This document shows, piece after piece, positions 41,181 to 50,436 of a stretch of DNA of 55,319 nucleotides. Position 1 is the first letter of the stretch; each line of letters starts with the position of its first letter. The stretch comes from an uncultured Peptococcaceae bacterium (lineage in GTDB: Bacteria > Bacillota > Peptococcia > Peptococcales > Peptococcaceae), in the NCBI GenBank assembly GCA_937976375.1, contig CALJRU010000014.1, positions 1-55,319 on the forward strand. The letters run 5' to 3'. The position numbers and the translations under genes were made by a program. Under the pieces are notes generated by a model. The model saw only the letters and a list, made by a program, of their open reading frames with translations, searched no databases and was not told the DNA's origin.

Positions 41181-41893
41181 AGACCAACCTTCCTTTCAAG
41201 GTAGCTCTGCCAGGATTGGCGAAACGCCTTCTTATATTTTTCGCCCAATGGTATATGCGGCATGTTTCGGGCGCGAAGAGCGATATTCGCAGCGTTTACC
41301 GCGCGAACATGTTCAAGATTGACGAGATAGCTTTTGTGTGCACGGGCAAAGATGCCCGGTGAAAGCATAGATTCAAACTGAGACAGCGAACAACGGGTGC
41401 GATAAACACTTTCCCTGGTATGAAATACCAGATAATGGCTATTGCTCTCAACATAAAAAATCTCGTCGTAGTAGAGATGAACCGTCTTTTTATTGTCGTC
41501 AATGCTGAGGCTGAGCCGTCGACGCGCCAGCTCGCGGGCAACGGTGTCAATGGCGTGCGGCAGATCAGTGTCAAGATTGGCTTTTTCTACAAAATCCAAC
41601 ACATTGTGGCCAAAGGCTTTTTTCATGTAACGTGTATGACTGGTCACATAAATGATAATCACCTTATCGTCCAGCGCGCGAATGGCATTGGCGGTATCAA
41701 TGCCATTCATTGCGCCCATTTCCATATCGATGAAAAGAGCGTCGTAACGCACACCATTATTCTGATAATCAGCCACCAATGCTTCACCACTATAATAGGG
41801 TTCACTTTCTATGAAAAGCTCCGGCCGTTTGTCAAAGTACGCCTGCAATAGTTTAATGTGTTCCGGCTCGTCGTCACAAATTGCAAAACGCAT
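41177..41893 (-). CDS. LytTR-family response regulator (AgrA-like)
   Basis: The 238-residue product has a receiver domain with FAICDDEPEHIKLL, the acceptor Asp in LFIDMEMGAMNGIDT near residue 56 and VTSHTRYMKKAFGH. A LytTR DNA-binding domain covers the rest, with IFYVESNSHYLVFHTRESV and FARAHKSYLVNLEHVRAV. LytTR regulators act on direct repeats about 20 bases long ahead of target genes. Its ATG follows GAGGGAGAGG. The stop overlaps the kinase start by four bases, so they form one operon. Confidence 0.92.
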   Translation of the reverse strand: MRFAICDDEPEHIKLLQAYFDKRPELFIESEPYYSGEALVADYQNNGVRYDALFIDMEMGAMNGIDTANAIRALDDKVIIIYVTSHTRYMKKAFGHNVLDFVEKANLDTDLPHAIDTVARELARRRLSLSIDDNKKTVHLYYDEIFYVESNSHYLVFHTRESVYRTRCSLSQFESMLSPGIFARAHKSYLVNLEHVRAVNAANIALRARNMPHIPLGEKYKKAFRQSWQSYLERKVGL

Positions 41894-41984
41894 GGAACCT
41901 CTCCCTCCTCTGTTTGTGATGCTATTTTATTTTTACTGAGTTTTTGCCGTCTTGTCAATATCCCTGCCAGGCAAGCATTTTCAG

Positions 41985-42015
41985 GCCATAAAAAAGGACC
42001 GCACGCGGCGGTCTC
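41985..42015 (-). terminator. Terminator of the AEC transporter gene
   Basis: GAGACCGC and GCGGTCC around CGCGT, followed on the minus strand by TTTTTTATGG, directly after the stop codon. Confidence 0.8.
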
Positions 42016-42020
42016 AATGT

Positions 42021-42944
42021 TTAAAAAATAATATAAGCAACGATGCTCAAGGTCACCAAACTTGCAACAGTGGTGGCGAGGACAGTGCCAAGCGCGTAAT
42101 CGCCTTCTTTGCGTGTTGACTGCGCAAACATCGCTACTGCAACCATGGTTGGCAAACCAGCAACAATGGAGAGCGTATGTGTCATATCGGTATTGCTGAC
42201 AAGGTGCGAAACAACCATGAAATATACGATTGGGAAAATGAGCATTTTCACAGCAATCCCAATATAGAGCTCTTTCTGACGCAAAACTGGCGTCCAATTG
42301 CAGAAGCACAACAGCCCGCCCATATAGATCAGGGACATTGGCGTTGCTGCGCTGCCAATTTTAAGCAAACCATTTTCGAGGATTTCTGGCAAATGCACAT
42401 CAAGCAGCAATAGAACAATCGCAAGAACAATGCCGCATACTGCAGGATTGATAAAATTCTTCCAGTCAAAATGTGCGCTTTTTCCTGTCGGCGTGGTCAA
42501 ATACAGACCATAGGTCCAGAATAAGCTTTGGTCAACGATGCTTAACAAAGCGCTGTAGATGCCCCCGTGTACCGGGCTGACACTAAGCATGAGCGGTAAG
42601 CCTATGAAACCCACGTTGCCAAAAACGAAGACTGCCTGAAAAATTTGTGCACGGTCTTTGGGCAGCCGCAAAATTTTTGCAATGACAGCAAAAATAACGA
42701 TTAACGAGCCATAAATGCCCAATGCCATAAAGAACGCTGGCAGGTCTGCAGCCAATTGCGAACGGCTTGTTCTATTCATCATATTGGCAAAAATCATAAT
42801 CGGTAAGAGCAATTTCATGATCAATGAAGCCAAACGATCCAAAAATTCTCTCGTTGTAATGCGTTTACGGGCTGCAATATAGCCGATCAGCATCATTAAG
42901 AAAAAAGACACCAGCTGCTCCAAAATGACCATAAATGAATCCAT
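42021..42944 (-). CDS. AEC-family transporter (auxin efflux carrier type)
   Basis: The 307-residue protein has about 10 membrane segments. It begins SFMVILEQLVSFFLMMLIGYIAARKR and has FGNVGFIGLPLM and LYMGGLL-like segments (LIYMGGLLCFC), which match the AEC family. Relatives carry malate, malonate or other small organic acids. The substrate is unknown here. It lies between the kinase pair and the inositol-phosphatase gene, with a terminator behind it. Confidence 0.88.
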   Translation of the reverse strand: MDSFMVILEQLVSFFLMMLIGYIAARKRITTREFLDRLASLIMKLLLPIMIFANMMNRTSRSQLAADLPAFFMALGIYGSLIVIFAVIAKILRLPKDRAQIFQAVFVFGNVGFIGLPLMLSVSPVHGGIYSALLSIVDQSLFWTYGLYLTTPTGKSAHFDWKNFINPAVCGIVLAIVLLLLDVHLPEILENGLLKIGSAATPMSLIYMGGLLCFCNWTPVLRQKELYIGIAVKMLIFPIVYFMVVSHLVSNTDMTHTLSIVAGLPTMVAVAMFAQSTRKEGDYALGTVLATTVASLVTLSIVAYIIF

Positions 42945-43017
42945 AGACTTCCCACCTATCTTAAAAATTATTTAACGTTTTATATTATAGCATATCATTG
43001 CAAAAGCACAAATGCCT

Positions 43018-43072
43018 CGCTAAAAAGCACAACACCCTGCCCATCTCTCCACAGAGAAATGAGCAGGGTATG
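43018..43072 (-). terminator. Terminator of the inositol monophosphatase-family gene
   Basis: TACCCTGCTCATTTCTC and GAGAGATGGGCAGGGTG with a 4-base loop. The run of T (CTTTTTAG) lies about nine bases beyond, so this is a plausible but not perfect terminator. Confidence 0.6.
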
Positions 43073-43085
43073 CTGCATGTAAACC

Positions 43086-43904
43086 TTAAAGGGAATATTC
43101 TTTATGTAATAATGTCTCCAGCTCACACTCACCACGTAAAAAAGGTGCGAGCTGTTTTTCTAATGTTTCATCACCGCAGCACAAAACAGCGGCTTTTTCG
43201 GTTGTAAAGAGCGGCTCATCATAGAGAGCGCCAAAAACACCGCCGCAAGCCTGTAAAACCACGCCGCTTGCGGCATAGTCCCAAGGATACAGTCTCGATG
43301 AGATGTATACATCCAAGGTGCCTTCCGCAATATGACACATTGCCAAACTGGCAGATCCCAACGCTCTATGGCCGCGTGCAGCACAACTGATGCGATAGAG
43401 TGATTTGCCGGCACGACGAGACAAACTGTTCATCGTTGTGAGGCTTGCGTCAAAAAGCGCATCCTCCAGCGCGATTGGCTGACGCCGCGCCAATTTCTTC
43501 TCATTGGCATAGGCCGCTTCGCCGTGAACGGCATGATAGCAAATATCTGATACAACATCATAAACGATGCCAAAGATTGGCGTATGTCCGTCGTATAAAG
43601 CGACACAAATCGCAAAGTTTCGATGGGTGGAAATAAAATTCGTTGTGCCATCAATAGGGTCCACGAACCATGTTAACCCACGCACTTCCTGATTGACCTT
43701 TTCTTCAGCAAAAAAACTGGCAGCAGGTTCTATGTCAGCCAATCCTGTCTTCAATTGTTCCTGAACCCAAACATCCAGGTCCGTGACAAGATTTTGATGA
43801 TTGTTTTCTTTGCGCCGCACGTTCAATGGCACAGAAGAAAGGCGCTCTAACAGCGCCTTTCCTGTAGAACGAACCAACGCAACAGCTGCTTGACACTGGT
43901 CCAT
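43086..43904 (-). CDS. Inositol monophosphatase family enzyme
   Basis: The 272-residue product has the metal-binding motifs of this superfamily: FFAEEKVNQ, WFVDPIDGTTNFI (D-P-I-D-G-T) and YPWDYAASGVVLQACGG (W-D). Family members hydrolyse inositol phosphates, PAP or fructose-1,6-bisphosphate. I cannot tell which is used here. The start follows AGGAG, and the gene begins 12 bases after the nrdD stop, so it may be cotranscribed with nrdD. Confidence 0.88.
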   Translation of the reverse strand: MDQCQAAVALVRSTGKALLERLSSVPLNVRRKENNHQNLVTDLDVWVQEQLKTGLADIEPAASFFAEEKVNQEVRGLTWFVDPIDGTTNFISTHRNFAICVALYDGHTPIFGIVYDVVSDICYHAVHGEAAYANEKKLARRQPIALEDALFDASLTTMNSLSRRAGKSLYRISCAARGHRALGSASLAMCHIAEGTLDVYISSRLYPWDYAASGVVLQACGGVFGALYDEPLFTTEKAAVLCCGDETLEKQLAPFLRGECELETLLHKEYSL

Positions 43905-43916
43905 GATGTTCTCCTT

Positions 43917-46295
43917 TTATGCGTTTACTGCTGTACGCGTATATTTCACAATATTGGATGCACCAGCCAATTGGGTGCCATCTGGCAATACAAGTGTTGG
44001 TGCAGCAACAATGCCATATTGTTTTGCCAGTTCTGGCTCATCCTCAGCATAAATGCGGTGATAGCTCATTCCAGCTTGATCCAGGGCATGAATGGCAATT
44101 TGACAATTTGGGCAAGTATGGGTGGTGAAAAGCAATGCTTGTTCAGCAGCCTGTTCTGCTTTTGAAGCGTCCTGACCATCTGTAATGCCAAGGTCACTGC
44201 CCTTTACTTTCATAACAAAATGGCTCTTGCTGATGTCATAAAGCTTACGGTCTTTATATTCCTGCGTTTTCCCATCGTTCCAATTCTGTACTGGACGATA
44301 GTAGCCGGTGATGCGGCTGTAAACTTCCGTCTTATTGCCGCAATGTGGGCAGGTAAATTGTTCGCCTGCAAGATAGCCATGATCTTTGCAAACAGAATAC
44401 GTTGGTGACAAGGTGTAATATGGCAGTTCGTAGTTTTCTGCAATCTTACGCACCAAGTTGGCTGCTGCTTTCCAATCCGGCAGTTTTTCGCCTAAGAAAG
44501 CATGGAATACTGTACCGGAGGTATACAGCGTCTGAAGTTCATCCTGAATATCCAGAGCTGAGAAAATGTCTTCGGTATAACCAACTGGCAGGTGAGAGCT
44601 GTTGGTGTAATAAGGGGTGTCCCCTTCTTTTGCTGCGGTAATAATGTCTGGATAACGCTTGCGATCATGTTTTGCGAAACGATAGGTGGTCGATTCAGCA
44701 GGGGTGGCTTCAAGGTTGTACAAGTCGCCGTACATTTCCTGATAATCCGACAAACGTTCTCTCATATGCGTGAGCACTTCTTTGGCAAATTTCTGCGTTT
44801 CAGGATGGGTCAAATCTTTGCGCAGCCAATTTGCATTGAGCCCAACTTCGTTCATGCCAATCAAGCCAATCGTGGAGAAATGGTTATCGAAGCTGCCAAG
44901 GTAACGCTTCGTGTATGGATAAAGGCCGGCTTCCAAAAGATTGGTAATAACGGTACGTTTGATTTTCAAGGAGCGTGCAGCGATGTCCATCATATGATCC
45001 AGACGTGCATAGAAATCTGCTTCGTCCTTTGCCAGATAGGCGATGCGTGGCAGGTTGATCGTCACAACGCCAACAGAACCGGTGCTTTCCCCGCTGCCGA
45101 AGAAGCCGCCGCTCTTTTTGCGCAGTTCGCGCAAATCAAGGCGCAAACGGCAGCACATGCTGCGCACGTCACTTGGCTGCATGTCACTGTTGATATAATT
45201 TGAGAAATATGGAGTACCATATTTTGCCGTCATTTCAAACAACAAGCTGTTGTTTTCTGTTTCAGACCAGTCAAAATCTTTGGTAATAGAATATGTTGGA
45301 ATTGGATATTGGAAGCCACGGCCCTGTGCATCCCCATCGATCATAACTTCGATGAAAGCTTTGTTGACCATGTCCATTTCACGCTTGCAGTCGCCATAAG
45401 TGAAATCCATATCTTTCCCGCCAACGATGGCTGGAAGATCTTTTAAGTCGTCCGGCACAGTCCAGTCGAGGGTGATATTAGAGAATGGCGCTTGTGTGCC
45501 CCAACGGCTAGGGGTGTTGACACCATAAATAAAGCTTTCAATGCATTTTTTGGTTTGTTCGTAAGTAAGATTGTCTGCTTTAACGAACGGAGCCAAATAG
45601 GTGTCAAAGGATGAAAACGCCTGAGCGCCAGCCCACTCGTTCTGCATGATGCCCAAGAAGTTTACCATCTGGTTGCAAAGCGTAGCCAGATGTTTCGCTG
45701 GTGCAGAAGTGATCTTGCCAGGAATGCCGCCCAGCCCTTCTCTGATGAGCTGCTTCAAGCTCCAGCCAGCGCAGTAACCAGTGAGCATGGATAAGTCATG
45801 AAGATGAATATCCGCATTTCTATGAGCATCTGCTATTTCCTGATCATAGATTTCGCTGAGCCAGTAATTGGCAGTGATAGCACCAGAGTTAGAGAGGATC
45901 AGACCGCCGACAGAATAGGTGACTGTAGAGTTTTCCTTCACACGCCAGTCTTCAACGTTGACATAGCTGTTGACCAAATCTTTATAGTCCAGAATGGTCG
46001 AGGATACATTACGTACATTTTCATGTTGTTTTCTATACAGGATGTATGCTTTTGCCACATCAGCGTAACCGCTTTGACTCAGGATGCTTTCAACGCTGTC
46101 TTGAATATCTTCTACCTGGATTAAGTGATCGTGGATCTTTGGCTCGAAATCAGCCGTTACACGCAATCCCAACAAATCGATAATATCATCCGTATATTCT
46201 CTCCGGCATGCATCAAATGCTTTCTTGATGGCTGCCGTGATTTTCTGCAAATCGAACGCTACAATGCTGCTATCGCGTTTCACAACTTGGTACAT
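43917..46295 (-). CDS. nrdD: Anaerobic (class III) ribonucleoside-triphosphate reductase with a C-terminal redoxin domain
   Basis: NrdD makes deoxyribonucleotides in the absence of oxygen, using a glycyl radical installed by NrdG. From ATG 46295 the product has 792 residues. It starts with an ATP-cone domain (YQVVKRDSSIVAFDLQKI). The body has YCAGWSLKQLIREGLGG and IKRTVITNLLEAGL. The zinc cysteines CKDHGYL...CPHCGNK come near residue 690 and the glycyl radical loop is RITGYYRP. After the radical loop there are about 70 further residues forming a thioredoxin/glutaredoxin-like domain: LFTTHTCPNCQIAIHAL and YGIVAAPTLVLPDG. The CxxC could supply electrons. An ATG 9 bases upstream is too close to the ribosome binding site; a longer open frame runs through the terminator of nrdG. 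Confidence 0.93.
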   Translation of the reverse strand: MYQVVKRDSSIVAFDLQKITAAIKKAFDACRREYTDDIIDLLGLRVTADFEPKIHDHLIQVEDIQDSVESILSQSGYADVAKAYILYRKQHENVRNVSSTILDYKDLVNSYVNVEDWRVKENSTVTYSVGGLILSNSGAITANYWLSEIYDQEIADAHRNADIHLHDLSMLTGYCAGWSLKQLIREGLGGIPGKITSAPAKHLATLCNQMVNFLGIMQNEWAGAQAFSSFDTYLAPFVKADNLTYEQTKKCIESFIYGVNTPSRWGTQAPFSNITLDWTVPDDLKDLPAIVGGKDMDFTYGDCKREMDMVNKAFIEVMIDGDAQGRGFQYPIPTYSITKDFDWSETENNSLLFEMTAKYGTPYFSNYINSDMQPSDVRSMCCRLRLDLRELRKKSGGFFGSGESTGSVGVVTINLPRIAYLAKDEADFYARLDHMMDIAARSLKIKRTVITNLLEAGLYPYTKRYLGSFDNHFSTIGLIGMNEVGLNANWLRKDLTHPETQKFAKEVLTHMRERLSDYQEMYGDLYNLEATPAESTTYRFAKHDRKRYPDIITAAKEGDTPYYTNSSHLPVGYTEDIFSALDIQDELQTLYTSGTVFHAFLGEKLPDWKAAANLVRKIAENYELPYYTLSPTYSVCKDHGYLAGEQFTCPHCGNKTEVYSRITGYYRPVQNWNDGKTQEYKDRKLYDISKSHFVMKVKGSDLGITDGQDASKAEQAAEQALLFTTHTCPNCQIAIHALDQAGMSYHRIYAEDEPELAKQYGIVAAPTLVLPDGTQLAGASNIVKYTRTAVNA

Positions 46296-46349
46296 AGATG
46301 TCATTCCTCTCTCATATTTCGTTAAAAGTCGTATGACTATGATAGCAAA

Positions 46350-46375
46350 CAAAAACCAGGCTGTCAACAGCCTGA
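46350..46375 (-). terminator. Terminator of nrdG
   Basis: CAGGCTG and CAGCCTG around TTGA, followed on the minus strand by GTTTTTG. It separates nrdG from nrdD, so nrdD probably has its own promoter or relies on read-through. Confidence 0.75.
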
Positions 46376-46420
46376 TACTATATATTGTTGTTTTTCCTGG
46401 CATTAGCCCAACATATAACA

Positions 46421-47110
46421 CTATATACCGCGCAATGTCGTGCAAGGAAGAATATCTTGTGCCGCTTTGCAAAATTGTTTGAGTGTTTCCTCATTATACG
46501 CCGAGAGAGACGAATCTCTCACTTGGTCACGATCGACGAAACACTGCAAGTAGTATCGTTGCGCACCCTGCAGCCATTTTGCGATTTCAAGAATATCTTC
46601 AAATGAGTGAAATTCTTTGACGATAGTGGTCCGAAATTCATAGTCAACTTGTCCTGAAAGCAAAAAGGTCTTGCTGCGTATATAGGGGTCAAGGTCGAGC
46701 GCAGCAAGCCCGCAGGTCTGTGGATATTTTTCAGGCGTGTTTTTAATGTCCATCGCCACATAATCCACCAGCCCTTGCGCGACAAGCTGCTCCAGCTTCT
46801 CTGGGAAACCGCCGTTGGTGTCTAGTTTCACACGATAACCGAGTGCTTTCACTTCTTTTAGAAAATCATCAATATCCGGCTGAAGCAGTGGTTCCCCACC
46901 ACTGACGCAGACACCATCGAGCAGACCCTGACGTTTTTTTAAAAATTTGAGCACTTCTTCTGCGCCTACACCCTCGTCGAACGGCCCGTTGATCAATTCA
47001 CTGTTATGACAAAACGGACAATTCAACTGACAGCCGCCTGTGAACAACGTGCAGGCAACATGCTCTGGATAATCGAGCAGGGTCAATTTCTGTAATCCTT
47101 GAATGTTCAT
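46421..47110 (-). CDS. nrdG: Anaerobic ribonucleoside-triphosphate reductase activating protein
   Basis: NrdG is the radical SAM activase that generates the glycyl radical on NrdD. The 229-residue product has CQLNCPFCHN (CxxxCxxC for the 4Fe-4S cluster) near residue 27 and CVSGGEPLLQPDI near 68. It is closer in length to the YfkA/PflA-like group of class III activases (about 230) than to the short NrdG of E. coli (154). It lies upstream of nrdD on the same strand. Its start is ATG 47110, 18 bases after the 47129 gene. Confidence 0.9.
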   Translation of the reverse strand: MNIQGLQKLTLLDYPEHVACTLFTGGCQLNCPFCHNSELINGPFDEGVGAEEVLKFLKKRQGLLDGVCVSGGEPLLQPDIDDFLKEVKALGYRVKLDTNGGFPEKLEQLVAQGLVDYVAMDIKNTPEKYPQTCGLAALDLDPYIRSKTFLLSGQVDYEFRTTIVKEFHSFEDILEIAKWLQGAQRYYLQCFVDRDQVRDSSLSAYNEETLKQFCKAAQDILPCTTLRGI

Positions 47111-47128
47111 TATGCGCTCACTCTCAAT

Positions 47129-48850
47129 CTATTTCACGATTCCTTCAATTTTTGTCCAAATGGCATGTTTTTCTCGTTTTTCTTCGCCATTTTTCTTCAA
47201 ATCGTTCCACACCTTATATTGTGTCACAAATTGGTTGTGCAACTGTGCGTCTTCATCAGACGGCAGGTCCGTGCTCACTGTCATGCGCTCCCAATAGCTT
47301 CTGATCGCATTGCTTTCCAATTTGGCGGCCGGAAAAATCGAAACCGCCATCAATGCACAGTTCAAAAAAGCCAGCATCAAAAGCATTTTTCCAACTCTTG
47401 ACTTGCCATCACTGTGGCGCGTGCTTAAAGCAATCACCGCCAGTGGAATGAGAAACCAAAGAACCGCAACGGTGCGCGCCCACCATATCGTCGACGTAAA
47501 CAGCGCGATCAACAAAACGGGAAATGTCATCCATAAAAAAGCAATACGCCTTCCGATGTAATCTTCTGGCTCTTCTTGCTGCATCTCTTCTTCGTCCTCT
47601 TCATCCATGTAAATGGCATTTTCGCCAACTTTACGACTGCGAGGCGCCACAATGGCGAGTACAAGCAAAACCACAGCAGCAATCAAAAGTATGCCGCCTA
47701 AAAAGCCAAATCCTCGCAAACGAACATCGGGCTGAGCGTAAGCAGAATTGAACAAAGCCGTAAACTGCTGAAGCAGCCCCAGCAAATTCAATGAATTGGT
47801 GTCCGGCGATGCCATCATGCTGTAGAGGAAGCGGCCAAACCATGTTTTACCTTCTAAAACCACCGGCATATAAGGTGTCACAAGATCCACCGCATGGCTT
47901 CCAAAAGTCAGCGCAAACGGGTTACCAGTATCAACAAGATTTTGAATGAATGGGTTGAAGCCAATAATCACAAAGCCGCAAAACACCACAATTCCAGCGC
48001 GAATGGCCAGCCAACGAACAGCACGCTTTTTATACAATACTGCAACCATCACAAAAAAGCCAATGCCCAAAACCATCGCCGCACAAATCCCGCCGGACTG
48101 ACTGTGCAGCAAAAACAGCCAAAGAAATGCCAATACCATCAAAAGATCATTATGGAGATAGCCTTCATTAAGGATTAAATAGTCCAAAATCAAAAAGCAT
48201 TGAATACAGTAGGCAACCACCGCATCGCCATAAAAGCTAAACGTCTGGGACAGTGCCACCGGATTAACAAGCGACAGCAACGCTGCCACCGTTGCCAGTT
48301 TGCGGTGTTTGCCGCCCAACAAACGACAAAAGCCATATCGTGTCAGCAAAAAAGTCGGCACCGCAAAAAGCAAGGTATGGGCCTTTGCCATTTCATAATG
48401 GCCTAAAAATGCATAAAGGCTGGCGTCAACATACCAAAGTGATTTCCCGGAGCGATACACCAGATCAGACACACTGCCAACATCATCGTAGATTGGATTC
48501 CAACCATTTGCCAGTTGGACAACAGCTTCGGTATAAAAACCACGTCCCCACTCTGAATACTCCCAAATCCAGGAAACCACCATGCCAAATAAGACGACGG
48601 CAGCCAAAAAAGCCGCACCCATTCCTACAAGCCGCCGCTTTGGCACCGGCCGTTCTTCCAACCGACCCAGCCAATAAAAGCCTACCGTGCTCAAAATGAC
48701 GCACAACGGAAGCGTAAACGCAAAAACATGCAGTCCGACGAGAGCCGCAAGCGCATTAACAACAAAAAGAGCACATAGAATGAGCAGCCAAACCGCCGCC
48801 CACTGCAGCGCTTTCGGCAATGCCGGAACTTGTTCTTCCTCAAGGCTCAT
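47129..48850 (-). CDS. Multi-pass membrane protein, possible GT-C type glycosyltransferase
   Basis: From ATG 48850 the product has 573 residues and about 11-12 membrane segments. The first large loop contains EYSEWGRGFYTEAVVQLANG followed by WNPIYDD, an arrangement like the acidic first external loop of GT-C enzymes that use lipid-linked sugars. A cytoplasmic-type acidic stretch, MDEEDEEEMQQEEPEDY, lies near residue 430. The final 60 residues are soluble and charged. I cannot name a family. It is followed 18 bases later by nrdG, which may only be an accident of order. GT-C identity is inference from topology and loop residues. Confidence 0.6.
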   Translation of the reverse strand: MSLEEEQVPALPKALQWAAVWLLILCALFVVNALAALVGLHVFAFTLPLCVILSTVGFYWLGRLEERPVPKRRLVGMGAAFLAAVVLFGMVVSWIWEYSEWGRGFYTEAVVQLANGWNPIYDDVGSVSDLVYRSGKSLWYVDASLYAFLGHYEMAKAHTLLFAVPTFLLTRYGFCRLLGGKHRKLATVAALLSLVNPVALSQTFSFYGDAVVAYCIQCFLILDYLILNEGYLHNDLLMVLAFLWLFLLHSQSGGICAAMVLGIGFFVMVAVLYKKRAVRWLAIRAGIVVFCGFVIIGFNPFIQNLVDTGNPFALTFGSHAVDLVTPYMPVVLEGKTWFGRFLYSMMASPDTNSLNLLGLLQQFTALFNSAYAQPDVRLRGFGFLGGILLIAAVVLLVLAIVAPRSRKVGENAIYMDEEDEEEMQQEEPEDYIGRRIAFLWMTFPVLLIALFTSTIWWARTVAVLWFLIPLAVIALSTRHSDGKSRVGKMLLMLAFLNCALMAVSIFPAAKLESNAIRSYWERMTVSTDLPSDEDAQLHNQFVTQYKVWNDLKKNGEEKREKHAIWTKIEGIVK

Positions 48851-48871
48851 GGACTCACCTGCTTTCTCAAC

Positions 48872-48916
48872 AATCAAAAATCCCCCCTGTTTCTCCACAA
48901 AGCAAAACAGGGAGGA
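48872..48916 (-). terminator. Terminator of the DUF695-nudix-pncB unit
   Basis: CTCCCTGTTTTG pairs with the AAACAGGGGGG arm and is followed on the minus strand by GATTTTTGATTG. It lies just after pncB. Confidence 0.75.
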
Positions 48917-48925
48917 CCTGTATTA

Positions 48926-50422
48926 TTATTTTACATTGGAACGCACTGCTTCTTCCAAAACCATATGTTCATCAGCAGAAATAACATGCCGACGTTCCAT
49001 CAGCATGCGTTCACGCATGCTCCAAAGGCTGGAAGAATAGTCCACATAGTAATGATGTGGATTTTCAAAACGTTTTACCTCGTCCCAAAGTGTCTCAATT
49101 TCATTCTTGCAGTATTCTCGAATGTCAGCCACACTTGGACTTTGATAGACTTGTTCCCCTTTGACAAAGACAGGGACCTGAAGTTTTTCTGCACGGAAAT
49201 TTTTCACGGTCTTGCGCTTCCAAACAGCATTCGGGTCAAAAATTTCGATTGGCCGACTGTCATCAATGGTTTCATCGGCAAGCATAACAAGATCGGCAAT
49301 GGCCTTGTTGGTCTCAAGATCAAAGAGGCGCCATGGCATTTTATAACCTGGTGTTGTGATTTTACCAATGTTTTCGCTGATCTTGATGCGAGGCTGCAAA
49401 AGCCCGTCTTCTTCAACGGCAACCATTTTATAGACACCGCCAAAGACTGGATCGCTCTTGCAGGTGATCAAGCGCTCACCAACGCCAAAGCTGTCAATTT
49501 TGGCACCCTGCACAAGAAGATCCTGAATCAAAAACTCGTCCAGACCGCCGCTGACAACAACCGCGCAATCCTCAAAACCTTCAGCATCCAACACTTCTCG
49601 CACACGTTTTGATAAGTACGCAATATCGCCGCTGTCGATGCGAACGCCAGCTGGGCGATAGCCTTTTGGCACCACCACTTCTTTAAATACCTTGATGGCA
49701 TTCGGCAGTCCGGAGCCCAGCACATCATAGGTATCAATAAGAAGCGTGCACGCTTGAGGATAAGCCTCTGCATACAGTCTGAATGCTTTCTCTTCATCAT
49801 TGAACAGCTGCACCCAACTATGAGCCATGGTCCCCAGCGCTGGAACGCCATAATCGCGATCGGTGGAGGTATTGGCAGAGCCTGCCACGCCGCCAATATA
49901 AGCAGCACGCGCGCCATAATTCGCTGCATCCGGTCCTTGCGCGCGGCGTGAACCAAATTCCATGACAGAACGGCCCTTGGCGGCGCGAACGATGCGGTTT
50001 GCCTTTGTGGCAATAAGACACTGGTGGTTGATCGTCAACAACAGCATGGTTTCCAAAAACTGAGCTTGGATGACCGGGCCACGCACTGTTACCAATGGTT
50101 CATGAGGGAACACTGGACGTCCTTCCGGCACCGCCCAGACATCACATTCAAACTTGAAGTTACGCAGGTATTCCAGAAATCCTTCGTCAAAAAGATTTTT
50201 AGAACGCAAAAACTCAATATCCGCATCTGTAAAACGAAGGTTATTCAGATATTTGATCAGCTGATCCAGACCAGCCATGATCACGAAACCACCCTCATCT
50301 GGAATTTCGCGGAAAAACATATCGAAATAGGCAATCTTGTCTTCCAGACCATTGATGAAATAACCATTCCCCATTGTTAATTCATAAAAGTCTGTCAACA
50401 GCGTTAAATTGCGCTCATCCAT
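48926..50422 (-). CDS. pncB: Nicotinate phosphoribosyltransferase
   Basis: PncB converts nicotinate and PRPP to nicotinate mononucleotide, the first step of NAD salvage. From ATG 50422, behind AAGGGGG, the product has 498 residues. LTLLTDFYELTMGNGYF, EFGSRRAQGPDAANYGARAAYIGG, GTMAHSWVQ (catalytic His region) and VRIDSGDIAYLSKRVR are conserved. The length fits the larger clade of bacterial enzymes. It lies 14 bases after the Nudix regulator-like gene, which suggests that NAD metabolism is the shared theme. Confidence 0.96.
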   Translation of the reverse strand: MDERNLTLLTDFYELTMGNGYFINGLEDKIAYFDMFFREIPDEGGFVIMAGLDQLIKYLNNLRFTDADIEFLRSKNLFDEGFLEYLRNFKFECDVWAVPEGRPVFPHEPLVTVRGPVIQAQFLETMLLLTINHQCLIATKANRIVRAAKGRSVMEFGSRRAQGPDAANYGARAAYIGGVAGSANTSTDRDYGVPALGTMAHSWVQLFNDEEKAFRLYAEAYPQACTLLIDTYDVLGSGLPNAIKVFKEVVVPKGYRPAGVRIDSGDIAYLSKRVREVLDAEGFEDCAVVVSGGLDEFLIQDLLVQGAKIDSFGVGERLITCKSDPVFGGVYKMVAVEEDGLLQPRIKISENIGKITTPGYKMPWRLFDLETNKAIADLVMLADETIDDSRPIEIFDPNAVWKRKTVKNFRAEKLQVPVFVKGEQVYQSPSVADIREYCKNEIETLWDEVKRFENPHHYYVDYSSSLWSMRERMLMERRHVISADEHMVLEEAVRSNVK

Positions 50423-50436
50423 TCTTTTCAACCCCC

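Noticed and set aside
46296..46472. Upstream extension of nrdD
   Set aside because: The extra codons run through the nrdG terminator and include hydrophobic residues unrelated to the ATP-cone start; ATG 46295 has the ribosome binding site.
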